From: Bacillota bacterium
Lineage (GTDB): Bacteria > Bacillota > Bacilli > Bacillales > Cytobacillaceae
DNA: 6,279 nt
Direction: 5' to 3'
Assembly: GCA_023387295.1 (NCBI GenBank)
Contig: JAEWIG010000123.1
Location: forward strand, 1 to 6,279
Shown here: positions 1-5,908 of the stretch, piece after piece
Position numbering within the stretch: position 1 is the first letter of the stretch
Layout of the letters: the number at the start of each line of letters is the position of its first letter
The notes under the pieces: generated by a model
Told to the model about the DNA's origin: nothing
The model's database searches: none
The model's input: the letters and a program-made list of their open reading frames with translations, nothing else
Position numbers and translations under genes: made by a program

Positions 1-257
1 TGCTCTTTTCATTATTGTTTTTATATGTGTTAGCCGTGATAAAAACAGTGAAAATAAAGGCTTTAGTCATGATTGGTTGGATAGGCATGCAAGTATTTTT
101 ACTCATGGTTGATTCCGCAGTTTATCATCAATTGTTAGTCTCAATCCCATGGTATTTATACGGTGCGATTATTATTTTGTCAGCTTATTTTTACGTGAAA
201 AAGATAAAAGAGTACATGCTCTTAAATAAAAGGAGTGGAGTAAACGGATTATGTTAA
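1..257 (+). CDS. C-terminal part of a small integral membrane protein
   Basis: The reading frame is open from the left edge (first full codon at position 3) to the TAA at 255-257, giving 84 visible residues. The true start lies outside the window; a TTG at 15 is in frame, but nothing marks it as a start. The residues form about two to three hydrophobic helices: one at the very beginning, one around the stretch containing GWIGMQVFLLM, and one around IPWYLYGAIIILSAYFYV. A basic tail (KKIKEY, then NKRSG) follows and is probably cytoplasmic. The stop overlaps the start of the downstream ABC ATPase by 7 nt, so the two genes are almost certainly co-transcribed and translationally coupled. It may be an accessory membrane subunit of the transporter or a membrane regulator such as an anti-sigma-like protein. 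I do not recognise the family from this tail, and the function is unknown. Confidence 0.75.
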   Translation, partial: LFSLLFLYVLAVIKTVKIKALVMIGWIGMQVFLLMVDSAVYHQLLVSIPWYLYGAIIILSAYFYVKKIKEYMLLNKRSGVNGLC

Positions 258-1129
258 TGGTGAATGGAGTTAGTAAAAAATTTCGCGATTTTTCAGTTCT
301 AGAAGACATTCATCTTGAGTTTTCTAACGGTGTTTATGGTTTACTTGCCCCTAATGGTGCAGGAAAAACAACTTTAATCAAAATGCTCACAACGTTATTA
401 CACCCAACAAAAGGAGAAATCCTTTATAAGGGCCAAAACATCTCTTATATGGGGGAAAAATATCGAGAATTAATCGGGTATTTACCGCAGGAGTTTGGCT
501 ACTACAAAAACTATAACCCTTATGAATACTTACAATACTTAGCAGCGATAAAAGGAATTTCAAAGCAGGATGCGAAGGAGAAAATTCCTCAGTTACTTAA
601 GCTTGTTGCATTAGAAGACGCCATGAAAAAGAAGATGGGAAAATTTTCGGGAGGGATGATTCAACGTGTTGGGATTGCACAAGCGATGCTTAATGATCCG
701 AAAATCCTGATTCTTGATGAACCTACAGCAGGATTAGACCCGAAGGAACGAGTTCGTTTTCGAAATCTTTTATCTGATTTGGCTAGGGACCGTATCGTCA
801 TCCTATCGACGCATATTGTTTCGGATGTAGAATCAATCGCCAATGAAATTATCATGATTAAAGATAAAAGAGTGTTGTATAAAGACAGTATTCAATCAAT
901 TTGTCAGCAGCTAGAGGGACAGGTTTTTGAAACGGTCATGGATTTTGAAGATGTTCAGCTATTTCGAAAAAGCCACTTGTCCCTTTCAGAAAGACAGGAA
1001 AATGGGAGGATGAACATTCGTTTTATTGCCAAAGAAGGAGCGAACCCCAATTGGAAGCAAGTGAAACCAACCTTGGAGGATGTATTTCTATATCAATATC
1101 AAGATGAAGTAGCGGGAGAAACAGAATGA
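251..1129 (+). CDS. ABC transporter ATP-binding protein (ABC-2 exporter type)
   Basis: This 292-residue cytoplasmic ATPase would power the membrane permeases encoded next to it. Seen motifs: Walker A APNGAGKT at residues 33-40 (Lys39, Thr40), Q-loop Gln80 in YLPQEFG, signature SGGMIQR at 133-139, Walker B ILILDEP at 152-158 with catalytic Glu157, D-loop AGLD at 160-163, and switch His188 in STHIVSD. The C-terminal extension of about 80 residues ends with PTLEDVFL, which is typical of the CcmA/BcrA-like ATPases that pair with ABC-2 permeases. The first Gly of Walker A is Ala, a tolerated variant. The ATG at 251 is chosen because GGAG at 237-240 and AAAGGAG at 229-235 precede it; a second in-frame ATG at 257 is possible. 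It overlaps the upstream membrane gene by 7 nt and the downstream permease by 4 nt, which marks one operon. The family call is secure; the substrate (drug, peptide or other) is unknown. Confidence 0.95.
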   Translation: MLMVNGVSKKFRDFSVLEDIHLEFSNGVYGLLAPNGAGKTTLIKMLTTLLHPTKGEILYKGQNISYMGEKYRELIGYLPQEFGYYKNYNPYEYLQYLAAIKGISKQDAKEKIPQLLKLVALEDAMKKKMGKFSGGMIQRVGIAQAMLNDPKILILDEPTAGLDPKERVRFRNLLSDLARDRIVILSTHIVSDVESIANEIIMIKDKRVLYKDSIQSICQQLEGQVFETVMDFEDVQLFRKSHLSLSERQENGRMNIRFIAKEGANPNWKQVKPTLEDVFLYQYQDEVAGETE

Positions 1130-2382
1130 GAATTCTTCTGTTTGAAATCAAAAAAGCCATTCTCTCGCCTGTCATTCTATCACTCTTCGTTGTTTTCACT
1201 GCTTTTAATTTATTTTTAATATATGAGAATGCTTATATTAAAGAGGATTTGCAGAAGGTAAACCAAATTGCCAGTAAGTATGGAACGGAAATAAACGATG
1301 ACATGCTTAAAAACATGCAGAGTGATTACGAAGCAAAGCTAGAAAAAGTAAACGAGTTGACGAGTTCGGTTGTGTCAAAGACGTATCTAAGCATGTCGGA
1401 GTTATTCGCTGATCGGTCATTTTATCTACCAGAAAAATTTTCAGAGAAAGAATTAGATTTTTTTAGTGAGACAGGTTTATTAGAGTTTTACTTCTTTTCT
1501 AGCATGGAAATTGATGAAAGTTTTCTAGCTATTGATCCGATTCAAATTGCCGAACAAGAGATGAGAATGTATGGAATTAGTGGAGAAGCGGCAGAGTTTA
1601 TTAGAAACCAATATGACAAAATAACAGAACGGTATCAAATGGTATTAAGAAACAAAGAGTATAAGCATGTATTCCCAGCGCAAAGCGTGTGGAATACGCA
1701 CTTGCTGTTATTTAAAACAATGTTTAGAGCAATATTACTTGAAGGCGTTATCCTAACCGTTCTTGTTACGGCTTATATCATGAATTTTGAGTTTGATCGA
1801 GGGACTCATTTACTCGCTTACAGTTCGAAAAGAGGAAGAAACTTATGGCTAGATAAGTTTGGGGCTGCGTTAATCACCAATATATCATCGATGATTATTC
1901 TGGTGGTGATTAGCTTGGCGGCTTATTTCAGTGTGTTCTCTTATCGTGAATTTTGGGGAGTTCCGATTAGCAGCTTTTTTAATGCAGGGAATGAATGGTT
2001 CATGTCATGGTGGAACTTATCCTTTGTAGAGTACTTGGCTGCTGTTGTGGTACTTAGCCTTTTATTAATCATTCTTTTTACATTCATGACGGCTATTATT
2101 ACGAGATGGGTGCGTAATAGCTATCTAGTATTTTTTATCTTCCTTTGTTTGTTTGGCGTGATTTTTGCCAATCAAGCGATTTTTCCGAGTAGTAGTATTT
2201 TGTTTTTGTTTGGGTACTTTACTCCAGTTAATCTCGTCTTAAATTCATTTAGTTGGTTTATGCAAAGAGCTTTGACATTAACCGCTTATTTTGAAGTTAT
2301 CACGGTTACGGTATGGTTTGTTGTGTTACTTCTAGGTGTTATGTACAGCTTAAGAAGTTTTCGAAAAAGTGATTTAACATAG
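1126..2382 (+). CDS. ABC-2 type transporter permease, first paralogue
   Basis: This 418-residue membrane protein is the presumed transmembrane partner of the ATPase, whose stop it overlaps in ATGA. It has a short basic N-terminus, one helix at about 12-34, then a long hydrophilic segment (about 35-198) that should lie outside the membrane. Hydrophobic helices follow near 202-222, 247-271, 300-326, 331-352, 356-372 and 388-410, and the tail is basic. One helix, a big ectodomain and a block of helices is the layout of ABC-2 family exporters. It is clearly paralogous to the permease starting at 2607. Shared features are the MRI-L-E-KK start, a KYG-E patch early in the ectodomain (residues 51-55 here), and a cytoplasmic SSKRGRNL motif (233-240) matching TSKIGRDL. 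No cargo-binding residues can be identified. A ribosome binding site is weak (GGGAG at 1113-1117), so translational coupling to the ATPase is likely. Confidence 0.9.
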   Translation: MRILLFEIKKAILSPVILSLFVVFTAFNLFLIYENAYIKEDLQKVNQIASKYGTEINDDMLKNMQSDYEAKLEKVNELTSSVVSKTYLSMSELFADRSFYLPEKFSEKELDFFSETGLLEFYFFSSMEIDESFLAIDPIQIAEQEMRMYGISGEAAEFIRNQYDKITERYQMVLRNKEYKHVFPAQSVWNTHLLLFKTMFRAILLEGVILTVLVTAYIMNFEFDRGTHLLAYSSKRGRNLWLDKFGAALITNISSMIILVVISLAAYFSVFSYREFWGVPISSFFNAGNEWFMSWWNLSFVEYLAAVVVLSLLLIILFTFMTAIITRWVRNSYLVFFIFLCLFGVIFANQAIFPSSSILFLFGYFTPVNLVLNSFSWFMQRALTLTAYFEVITVTVWFVVLLLGVMYSLRSFRKSDLT

Positions 2383-2457
2383 GCTAAATATCTGAATTGA
2401 ACAGGATGGATAAAAAATAATCGTTAGTGCCTGCTGTCAACCTTGTTATGTAAAAAT

Positions 2458-2527
2458 GTCGTCGGCTTCATCTCTCTGCGCTTACGATTACTTCGTACAT
2501 CGAGGCTTGTTCAATGAAACCGACGAC
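2458..2527. repeat. Hairpin repeat element, copy R1
   Basis: This 70-nt palindromic element sits in the 224-nt gap between the two permease genes. Its ends form a 14-bp stem (2458-2471 with 2514-2527) with a single C/A mismatch at 2466/2519, which is a G-U wobble when the minus strand is read as RNA. On the minus strand an inner hairpin forms: CGAT, bulged G, TAC, loop GAA, GTA, ATCG. A second copy lies inverted at 5751-5818. Weak similarity continues a few bases into the AT-rich flanks (TGTAAA at 2449-2454; TTTTATTTACA at 2530-2540). On the + strand the stem is followed by GATTTTATTT, so it could act as a terminator or attenuator between the permeases. It may be a MITE- or REP-like element moved in trans, or a structured RNA. 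No transposase or clear target duplication is visible. The rest of the gap (2383-2448, 2541-2590) shows nothing recognisable. Confidence 0.85.
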
Positions 2528-2606
2528 GATTTTATTTACACATAAAATGGCCCAATTAAAAAGCCAAATCAAATCTGATTAGTATAGTGAAAAGGAGAAG
2601 AATAGA

Positions 2607-3785
2607 TTGCGAATCATTCTACAAGAAATGAAGAAGATTTTTCGTCCTGTTATGCTGCTACTTTTCGTCATTATCAACTGCTTAATGTATTATTTGTTTA
2701 TCGATTTTGACATCTCTGTTTTCCCAAATGGTCGGCCAGCAACAGATTTATATAACATTGGGACTGAAATGGTTGAAAAATATGGCTATGAGCTAGATGA
2801 AGCTGAGTTTGAAGAATTCAAATCTGTGCTACAGCAGGAAATAAAAAAGGCTGATGAATATATTCAGTCGGATCGAGAATTTGCTGAACTAGGGATTACT
2901 ACTTATAAGCAGTATATAGAAGCGAGAAACAAAGCTTACGGTCATGTTATAAAAGAAAATTCCGCAATTGAAAATCTCTCTTCAAGAATCATGTTTGAAG
3001 AAGGCGTTGACCTTTTTTGGGAGATACCAAATAGGGAGCAAATTATTGAGGATATGGAAAATGTGGATGAATACTATGGTTATTCAATAATCTATGACGA
3101 GCCTACTGAAAAGCAGGAACAAAGGATTCAGGAAGTTATCAATTCTGGAACAGTCAATGCAATTTTCCCTGATTATCCGGTTGGGGGTAACTTTCGATCA
3201 ATCAGTAAATCGATTGCGATGACGATTGTAGTAAGTGTGTTATTTATGATTTCACCGATTTTTATTAGAGATTATAAAAATAATATGATTGGATTGCAGT
3301 ATACATCGAAAATTGGAAGAGATTTATTTAAGAAAAAGCTTGCTGCAGGAATGATTTCGGCCTTTATGATTACGACAGTTTTGCTGATTGTCTACTACTG
3401 CTTGTATTCAACAAACGATATTGGCATGTTTCTTGATAGCGGAATTAATTCGTTTATGGGAAGGCTGTATTGGTATGATCTGAGTTTTCTTCAGTTAATT
3501 TTTGTGACGATCTTATTTACGTATGTCTTAACCTTATCCATCGCATTGCTTGCGATGTTCGTCTCAAGTATTTGTAAAAATTATATTTCCGTCATCGGTA
3601 TTCTATTGCCAATTTTTGTGGCGATACTTTATCTAGTTATCCAGAGAAATATGCCAACTGTAGGATTTCATATTGGCCGCTCCCAATTAGAATTATGGGT
3701 CACGTATAGTATTGTTATCATTCTCCCGATCATTGCTATGTTTGGGAAAATGAAGATAGTGAAGAAGCGGGATGTGTTGGATTGA
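2607..3785 (+). CDS. ABC-2 type transporter permease, second paralogue
   Basis: This is a 392-residue membrane protein homologous to the permease at 1126-2382. The TTG at 2607 is chosen as start because AAAGGAG (2591-2597) lies 9 nt upstream and the resulting N-terminus, MRIILQEMKK, matches that of the paralogue. Layout: helix at about 13-33, hydrophilic ectodomain at about 34-200, then hydrophobic stretches near 202-220, 246-267, 293-320, 327-345 and 363-379, with a lysine-rich C-terminus. KYGYELD (58-64) and TSKIGRDL (233-240) align with the equivalent patches of the first permease, and YDLSF (290-294) with its WNLSF. The two proteins therefore probably form a heterodimeric pore served by the single ATPase. 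Unlike its partner, this gene is separated from the operon by 224 nt holding repeat R1. No good promoter was found in that gap, so it may depend on read-through. Substrate unknown. Confidence 0.9.
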   Translation: MRIILQEMKKIFRPVMLLLFVIINCLMYYLFIDFDISVFPNGRPATDLYNIGTEMVEKYGYELDEAEFEEFKSVLQQEIKKADEYIQSDREFAELGITTYKQYIEARNKAYGHVIKENSAIENLSSRIMFEEGVDLFWEIPNREQIIEDMENVDEYYGYSIIYDEPTEKQEQRIQEVINSGTVNAIFPDYPVGGNFRSISKSIAMTIVVSVLFMISPIFIRDYKNNMIGLQYTSKIGRDLFKKKLAAGMISAFMITTVLLIVYYCLYSTNDIGMFLDSGINSFMGRLYWYDLSFLQLIFVTILFTYVLTLSIALLAMFVSSICKNYISVIGILLPIFVAILYLVIQRNMPTVGFHIGRSQLELWVTYSIVIILPIIAMFGKMKIVKKRDVLD

Positions 3786-3842
3786 GGAATATAAGCGTTA
3801 TTGATAGGCTCTGTTTGTAAGGATTGGTGCTATTTGCTTAAT

Positions 3843-3870
3843 AAAAAGGAGACAGCTTTTTACTGTCTCC
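3843..3870 (-). terminator. Rho-independent terminator after the aldo/keto reductase gene
   Basis: A perfect 8-bp stem, GGAGACAG (3848-3855) with CTGTCTCC (3863-3870), encloses a 7-nt loop. Read on the minus strand, it begins 5 nt past the reductase stop codon and is followed by TTTTTATTA, a classic U-tract. On the + strand the stem is followed by GTTATTTATA, a weaker U-rich run. It may therefore also stop transcripts arriving from the permease gene that ends at 3785 on the converging strand. Confidence 0.92.
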
Positions 3871-3875
3871 GTTAT

Positions 3876-4724
3876 TTATAAGCCTAATTTTCTTTCGGCA
3901 AACATCTTAATCATAGTAGGATCAGCATGTGAGAAGAATTGGCTTTCACCAATGTTTAAGGTTGCGATAGCTACTTTGTCTTCATCATTTAAGAAAAAGT
4001 CAAAGACATCTAAATTTTCTGCCATTCGTTCTGGTTTTGTCGTTTTTGCTAAGACAACAATATCTTGTTCTACGAGCCATCGTATAATGACTTGTGCAAC
4101 TGACTTATTATATTTCTTAGCTATTTTAATAAGAATTTCATTTTCGAATATACCATTTTTGCCCTCTGCAAATGGTGCCCATGCTTCAGGACAAATTCCT
4201 TCTGCTTTTAGGGCTTCAATAGTTTGTGTTTGTTGGTTGAATGGGTTAATTTCAATCTGGTTGATAGCTGGTGTCACTTGATTAAAAACTGCTAAATCAA
4301 CTGCACGGTCCACTGTAAAATTTGAAACACCAATTGCACGGATTTTCCCTTCTCTTTGAAGCTCTTCCATTGCGCGCCATGCACCATAAACATCATTATA
4401 AGGCTGGTGTATAAGTAATAAGTCCACATAATTTAAGCCAAGACGCTCAAGTGAACCTTGGAAAGAATTCATTACGCCATCATAGGATACATTTTCAATC
4501 CAAATCTTTGTAGTAATAAATAATTCTTCGCGAGCAATCCCGGAATTTTTAATTCCTAAGCCGACTTCTGTTTCATTCATATAAGATTGTGCGGTATCAA
4601 TGTGACGATAACCAGCTTTGATAGCATTAATTACTGCTTGTTCTGTTTCTTCAGGAGGAATTTGAAATACTCCAAAACCTAAAATTGGAACTTCTACACC
4701 ATTATTGAATTGTACAGTTTTCAT
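3876..4724 (-). CDS. Aldo/keto reductase, diketogulonate-reductase-like
   Basis: This 282-residue cytosolic NAD(P)H-dependent oxidoreductase is predicted to reduce aldehydes or ketones to alcohols on a (beta/alpha)8 barrel. The complete AKR catalytic tetrad is present: Asp43, Tyr48 (DTAQSY), Lys73 (TTKIW) and His106 (LLIHQP). Cofactor and barrel signatures are GFGVFQI (16-22), IGVSNF (131-136), Gln156, Trp182 in EAWAPF (where prokaryotic AKR5-type enzymes often carry an aromatic residue that stacks on nicotinamide), and AKTTKPERM-EN (226-237), which corresponds to the phosphate-binding PKS-x-R element. Length is normal for the family. The ATG at 4724 has AAGGAGG (4733-4739) 8 nt upstream; the ATG at 4728 is out of frame. 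A MerR-type regulator lies directly upstream on the same strand with an operator between them. This suggests induction by a reactive electrophile or aldehyde, a usual arrangement for AKR genes. The true substrate cannot be deduced. Confidence 0.95.
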   Translation of the reverse strand: MKTVQFNNGVEVPILGFGVFQIPPEETEQAVINAIKAGYRHIDTAQSYMNETEVGLGIKNSGIAREELFITTKIWIENVSYDGVMNSFQGSLERLGLNYVDLLLIHQPYNDVYGAWRAMEELQREGKIRAIGVSNFTVDRAVDLAVFNQVTPAINQIEINPFNQQTQTIEALKAEGICPEAWAPFAEGKNGIFENEILIKIAKKYNKSVAQVIIRWLVEQDIVVLAKTTKPERMAENLDVFDFFLNDEDKVAIATLNIGESQFFSHADPTMIKMFAERKLGL

Positions 4725-4758
4725 TCATTCTGCCTCCTTAATAGATAGTTACATGGTT

Positions 4759-4789
4759 ACTCTAAACTATGGAGTTTACTTTATAGCAA
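4759..4789 (-). promoter_or_regulatory. MerR-type promoter and operator of the reductase gene
   Basis: On the minus strand a -35 like TTGCTA (4789-4784) and a -10 like TAGAGT (4764-4759) are separated by 19 nt, the over-long spacer typical of MerR-activated promoters. Inside it, and touching the -10, lies a perfect palindrome: TAAACT (4763-4768), 4-nt centre, AGTTTA (4773-4778). The predicted transcript would start near 4752, giving a leader of about 28 nt with the AAGGAGG ribosome site. The MerR-family gene immediately upstream is the obvious binder. Hexamer matches are 4/6 each, so the start site is an inference. Confidence 0.7.
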
Positions 4790-4794
4790 GATAT

Positions 4795-5229
4795 TTACTT
4801 CCTATTTTTAAAATGCTTCATTTCCCATAATTTTTCTGCATTCTCTTTTGTCAGTTCACCACTCTTGAACTTAGCCAAATGGTCGTCATACGTTTCAATC
4901 TTATATTGTAAAAGGGCACGTGCTTTTTCCATTTCCTTAATATTTTTTTCAATTTGTTCTAATTGCTCTAATAATATTTGTTTTTGTGCATCAGCCACAT
5001 TTTGGGTTTCACTATTCTTGGCAAGTGTGGCAAATTCAATCAACAACTCAATAGATAATCCTGCTGCACGAAGACTCTTGGCAAGAAAAATCCAATTTAA
5101 ATCATTAGTTTGATAATTCCGATACCCATTTTTATCACGTGTAACTGGTGGTATCACACCAACACGTTCGTAGTAACGAAGAGTGTCGACCGATAGGTTA
5201 AACAACTCTGCAACCTGCTTACTGTTCAT
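4795..5229 (-). CDS. MerR-family transcriptional regulator, AdhR-like but cysteine-free
   Basis: This is a 144-residue DNA-binding regulator. Residues 1-40 form the MerR winged helix-turn-helix: KQVAELFNLSVDTLRYYERVG is the canonical recognition unit, followed by IPPVTRDKNGYRNY for the wing. A helical linker follows (LRAAGLSIE, 53-61), then a long dimerisation coiled coil at about 75-115 rich in Q, E, K and L, and a short basic tail. It is closest in feel to the AdhR/NmlR group that senses aldehydes and electrophiles. There is no cysteine in the protein: the position that I recall as Cys52 in Bacillus AdhR is Ser52 here. Start ATG at 5229 has AGGAG (5241-5245) 11 nt upstream. The gene lies 70 nt upstream of the reductase in the same direction, with a MerR-style promoter between, so it most likely activates the reductase. 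A half-site AGTTTACTCT at 5233-5242, by its own start, hints at autoregulation. Confidence 0.93.
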   Translation of the reverse strand: MNSKQVAELFNLSVDTLRYYERVGVIPPVTRDKNGYRNYQTNDLNWIFLAKSLRAAGLSIELLIEFATLAKNSETQNVADAQKQILLEQLEQIEKNIKEMEKARALLQYKIETYDDHLAKFKSGELTKENAEKLWEMKHFKNRK

Positions 5230-5235
5230 AATAGT

Positions 5236-5275
5236 TTACTCTCCTAACTTTTTTGTTCGTCTTACTCTCCTTACT
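5236..5275. repeat. Short direct repeat in the leader of the MerR gene
   Basis: TTACTCTCCTAACT (5236-5249) and TTACTCTCCTTACT (5262-5275) match at 13 of 14 positions and are spaced 26 nt apart, start to start. On the minus strand each copy carries an AGGAG, and only the proximal one is at ribosome-site distance from the MerR start. The first copy merges with AGTTTA, the half-site of the reductase operator. It could be a regulator site or a chance duplication. Confidence 0.4.
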
Positions 5276-5373
5276 AAACAAAAGAGGAATACAAGTCTTT
5301 GAATTTTAGCAACAAACATCCCGTCTTAATTATACTTCTTGCATTGCTTTTTCCGCTAACCTGCACCGATCGT

Positions 5374-5402
5374 ATTATAAGGAAGTGAATTCAAAAGCAA
5401 AA
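5374..5402 (-). promoter_or_regulatory. Possible promoter of the MerR gene
   Basis: On the minus strand a perfect -10, TATAAT (5379-5374), is preceded by weak -35 options: TTTTGC at 17 nt, TTTGCT at 16 nt or TTGCTT at 15 nt. It would give a leader of about 138 nt before the MerR start. Nothing better was seen in 5230-5373. The perfect -10 could be chance in AT-rich DNA. Confidence 0.3.
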
Positions 5403-5500
5403 ATATATACGAAAAGAGCCTTTTGAAAAAACGTTTTTTATGTATTTTTTTATATAAATAGCGAATCCTTTAATAAAACAATAGGGAAGGATTGAGCATT

Positions 5501-5638
5501 TTGAAAAAACAAGAGAAGATGAATGAACAATTAAAGCAAGAGAAACAGGACGAAAAACAGCTGATCAAGGAATTTTCCAATCCTGATATCGTACCACCTG
5601 TTCCACAGCCAAAGGATTTCGAGGATATTGAGTATTAA
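5501..5638 (+). CDS. Unrecognised 45-residue charged protein
   Basis: The frame begins at TTG 5501 and ends with TAA 5636-5638. The call rests on a good ribosome site (AAGGA at 5487-5491, 9 nt upstream) and a downstream terminator. The N-terminal half (residues 1-25, starting MKKQEKMNEQ) is rich in Lys, Glu and Gln and should form a charged amphipathic helix. The C-terminal half is proline-rich and acidic, with PPVPQP at 32-37 and the ending DFEDIEY. There is no signal peptide, membrane segment, cysteine or tryptophan. An in-frame ATG at residue 7 is an alternative start. No convincing promoter was found: TTGAAA at 5423 and TATAAA at 5453 are spaced too far apart. A perfect palindrome AAAAAACGTTTTTT (5426-5439) lies about 60 nt upstream. 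I do not recognise the family. The layout resembles a small soluble adaptor or regulator, but that is only an impression. Confidence 0.65.
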   Translation: MKKQEKMNEQLKQEKQDEKQLIKEFSNPDIVPPVPQPKDFEDIEY

Positions 5639-5664
5639 GCTAATTAAATAGTGTAACATTGAAT

Positions 5665-5737
5665 GCCTGTTGGATATGTAGGTGGAATGACAGTCTATTA
5701 TTAGATTGTTTTTACACTGCTATCCAGCAGGTTTTTT
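5665..5737 (+). terminator. Nested-hairpin terminator after the 45-residue gene
   Basis: An 11-bp stem (5666-5676 with 5721-5731, one G-U) continues past a single bulged T (5677) into four more pairs (5678-5681 with 5717-5720). It is followed directly by TTTTTT (5732-5737). The enclosed 35 nt hold a second 8-bp hairpin, ACAGTCTA (5690-5697) with TAGATTGT (5702-5709) and loop TTAT. It starts 28 nt after the stop codon. The U-tract placement makes it a terminator, but the large structured loop is unusual for one. Confidence 0.75.
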
Positions 5738-5750
5738 ATAAAACTAAATC

Positions 5751-5818
5751 GTCGTCAGTTTCATTGAACAAGCCTTGATTCGAAGTAATCACCAGCGCAG
5801 AGAAATGAAGCTGACGAC
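5751..5818. repeat. Hairpin repeat element, copy R2 (inverted relative to R1)
   Basis: This 68-nt element aligns with the reverse complement of 2458-2527 at 60 of 68 positions with one 2-nt gap. Its outer stem pairs 5751-5764 with 5805-5818 over 14 bp, including one T/G wobble at the same place as in R1. An inner hairpin pairs TGATT with AATCA around ACTTCG or its complement, depending on strand. It begins 13 nt after the U-tract of the preceding terminator. On the minus strand its stem is followed by a T-rich stretch (complement of 5738-5750). Between it and the plsC promoter, 5819-5879 shows nothing I can name. Confidence 0.85.
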
Positions 5819-5879
5819 ATTTACATTCTGGGTAATTTGTAGATGCTTATTATTGTGTTTGCGAATTTAGAAGATAAGT

Positions 5880-5908
5880 TTGAGTTATTTATTACTTGTT
5901 ATTAGTAT
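5880..5908 (+). promoter_or_regulatory. Predicted sigma-A promoter of plsC
   Basis: TTGAGT (5880-5885) and TAGTAT (5903-5908) are 4/6 matches to the -35 and -10 consensus with an ideal 17-nt spacer. Its -10 lies inside the FapR box, which would explain repression by occlusion. The leader to the plsC start would be about 90 nt. A rival -10, TACAAT (5949-5954), is a better hexamer but has only a poor -35. It is preceded by a perfect 16-nt AT palindrome (5935-5950). Confidence 0.5.

Noticed and set aside
661..855. Minus-strand open frame of 64 codons inside the ABC ATPase gene
   Set aside because: It lies fully within the conserved ATPase coding region, has no ribosome site and gives a protein of no recognisable character.
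3952..4281. Plus-strand open frame of 109 codons opposite the reductase gene
   Set aside because: It is antisense to a conserved catalytic gene, lacks a ribosome site, and reads as a composition artefact. The same applies to the frame at 4865-5113 opposite the MerR gene.
4726..4728. Alternative ATG for the reductase
   Set aside because: It is 4 nt from the chosen start and therefore out of frame with the AKR sequence.
5386..5427. GTG-started 13-codon open frame after AAGGAAG
   Set aside because: The ribosome site would touch the start codon, the peptide has no recognisable character, and it ends within the A/T hairpin region.
5426..5439. CcpA cre site
   Set aside because: The CG-centred palindrome lacks the outer TG and CA of the cre consensus and is simply A6-CG-T6.
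5423..5458. Sigma-A promoter TTGAAA with TATAAA for the 45-residue gene
   Set aside because: The spacer is 24 nt (22 nt for TATATA), too long for sigma-A, and nearer hexamers are too close.
2458..5818. Composite transposon bounded by R1 and R2
   Set aside because: No transposase or integrase lies between the copies, the repeats are only about 70 nt, no target duplication was found, and one permease of the neighbouring operon would be inside.
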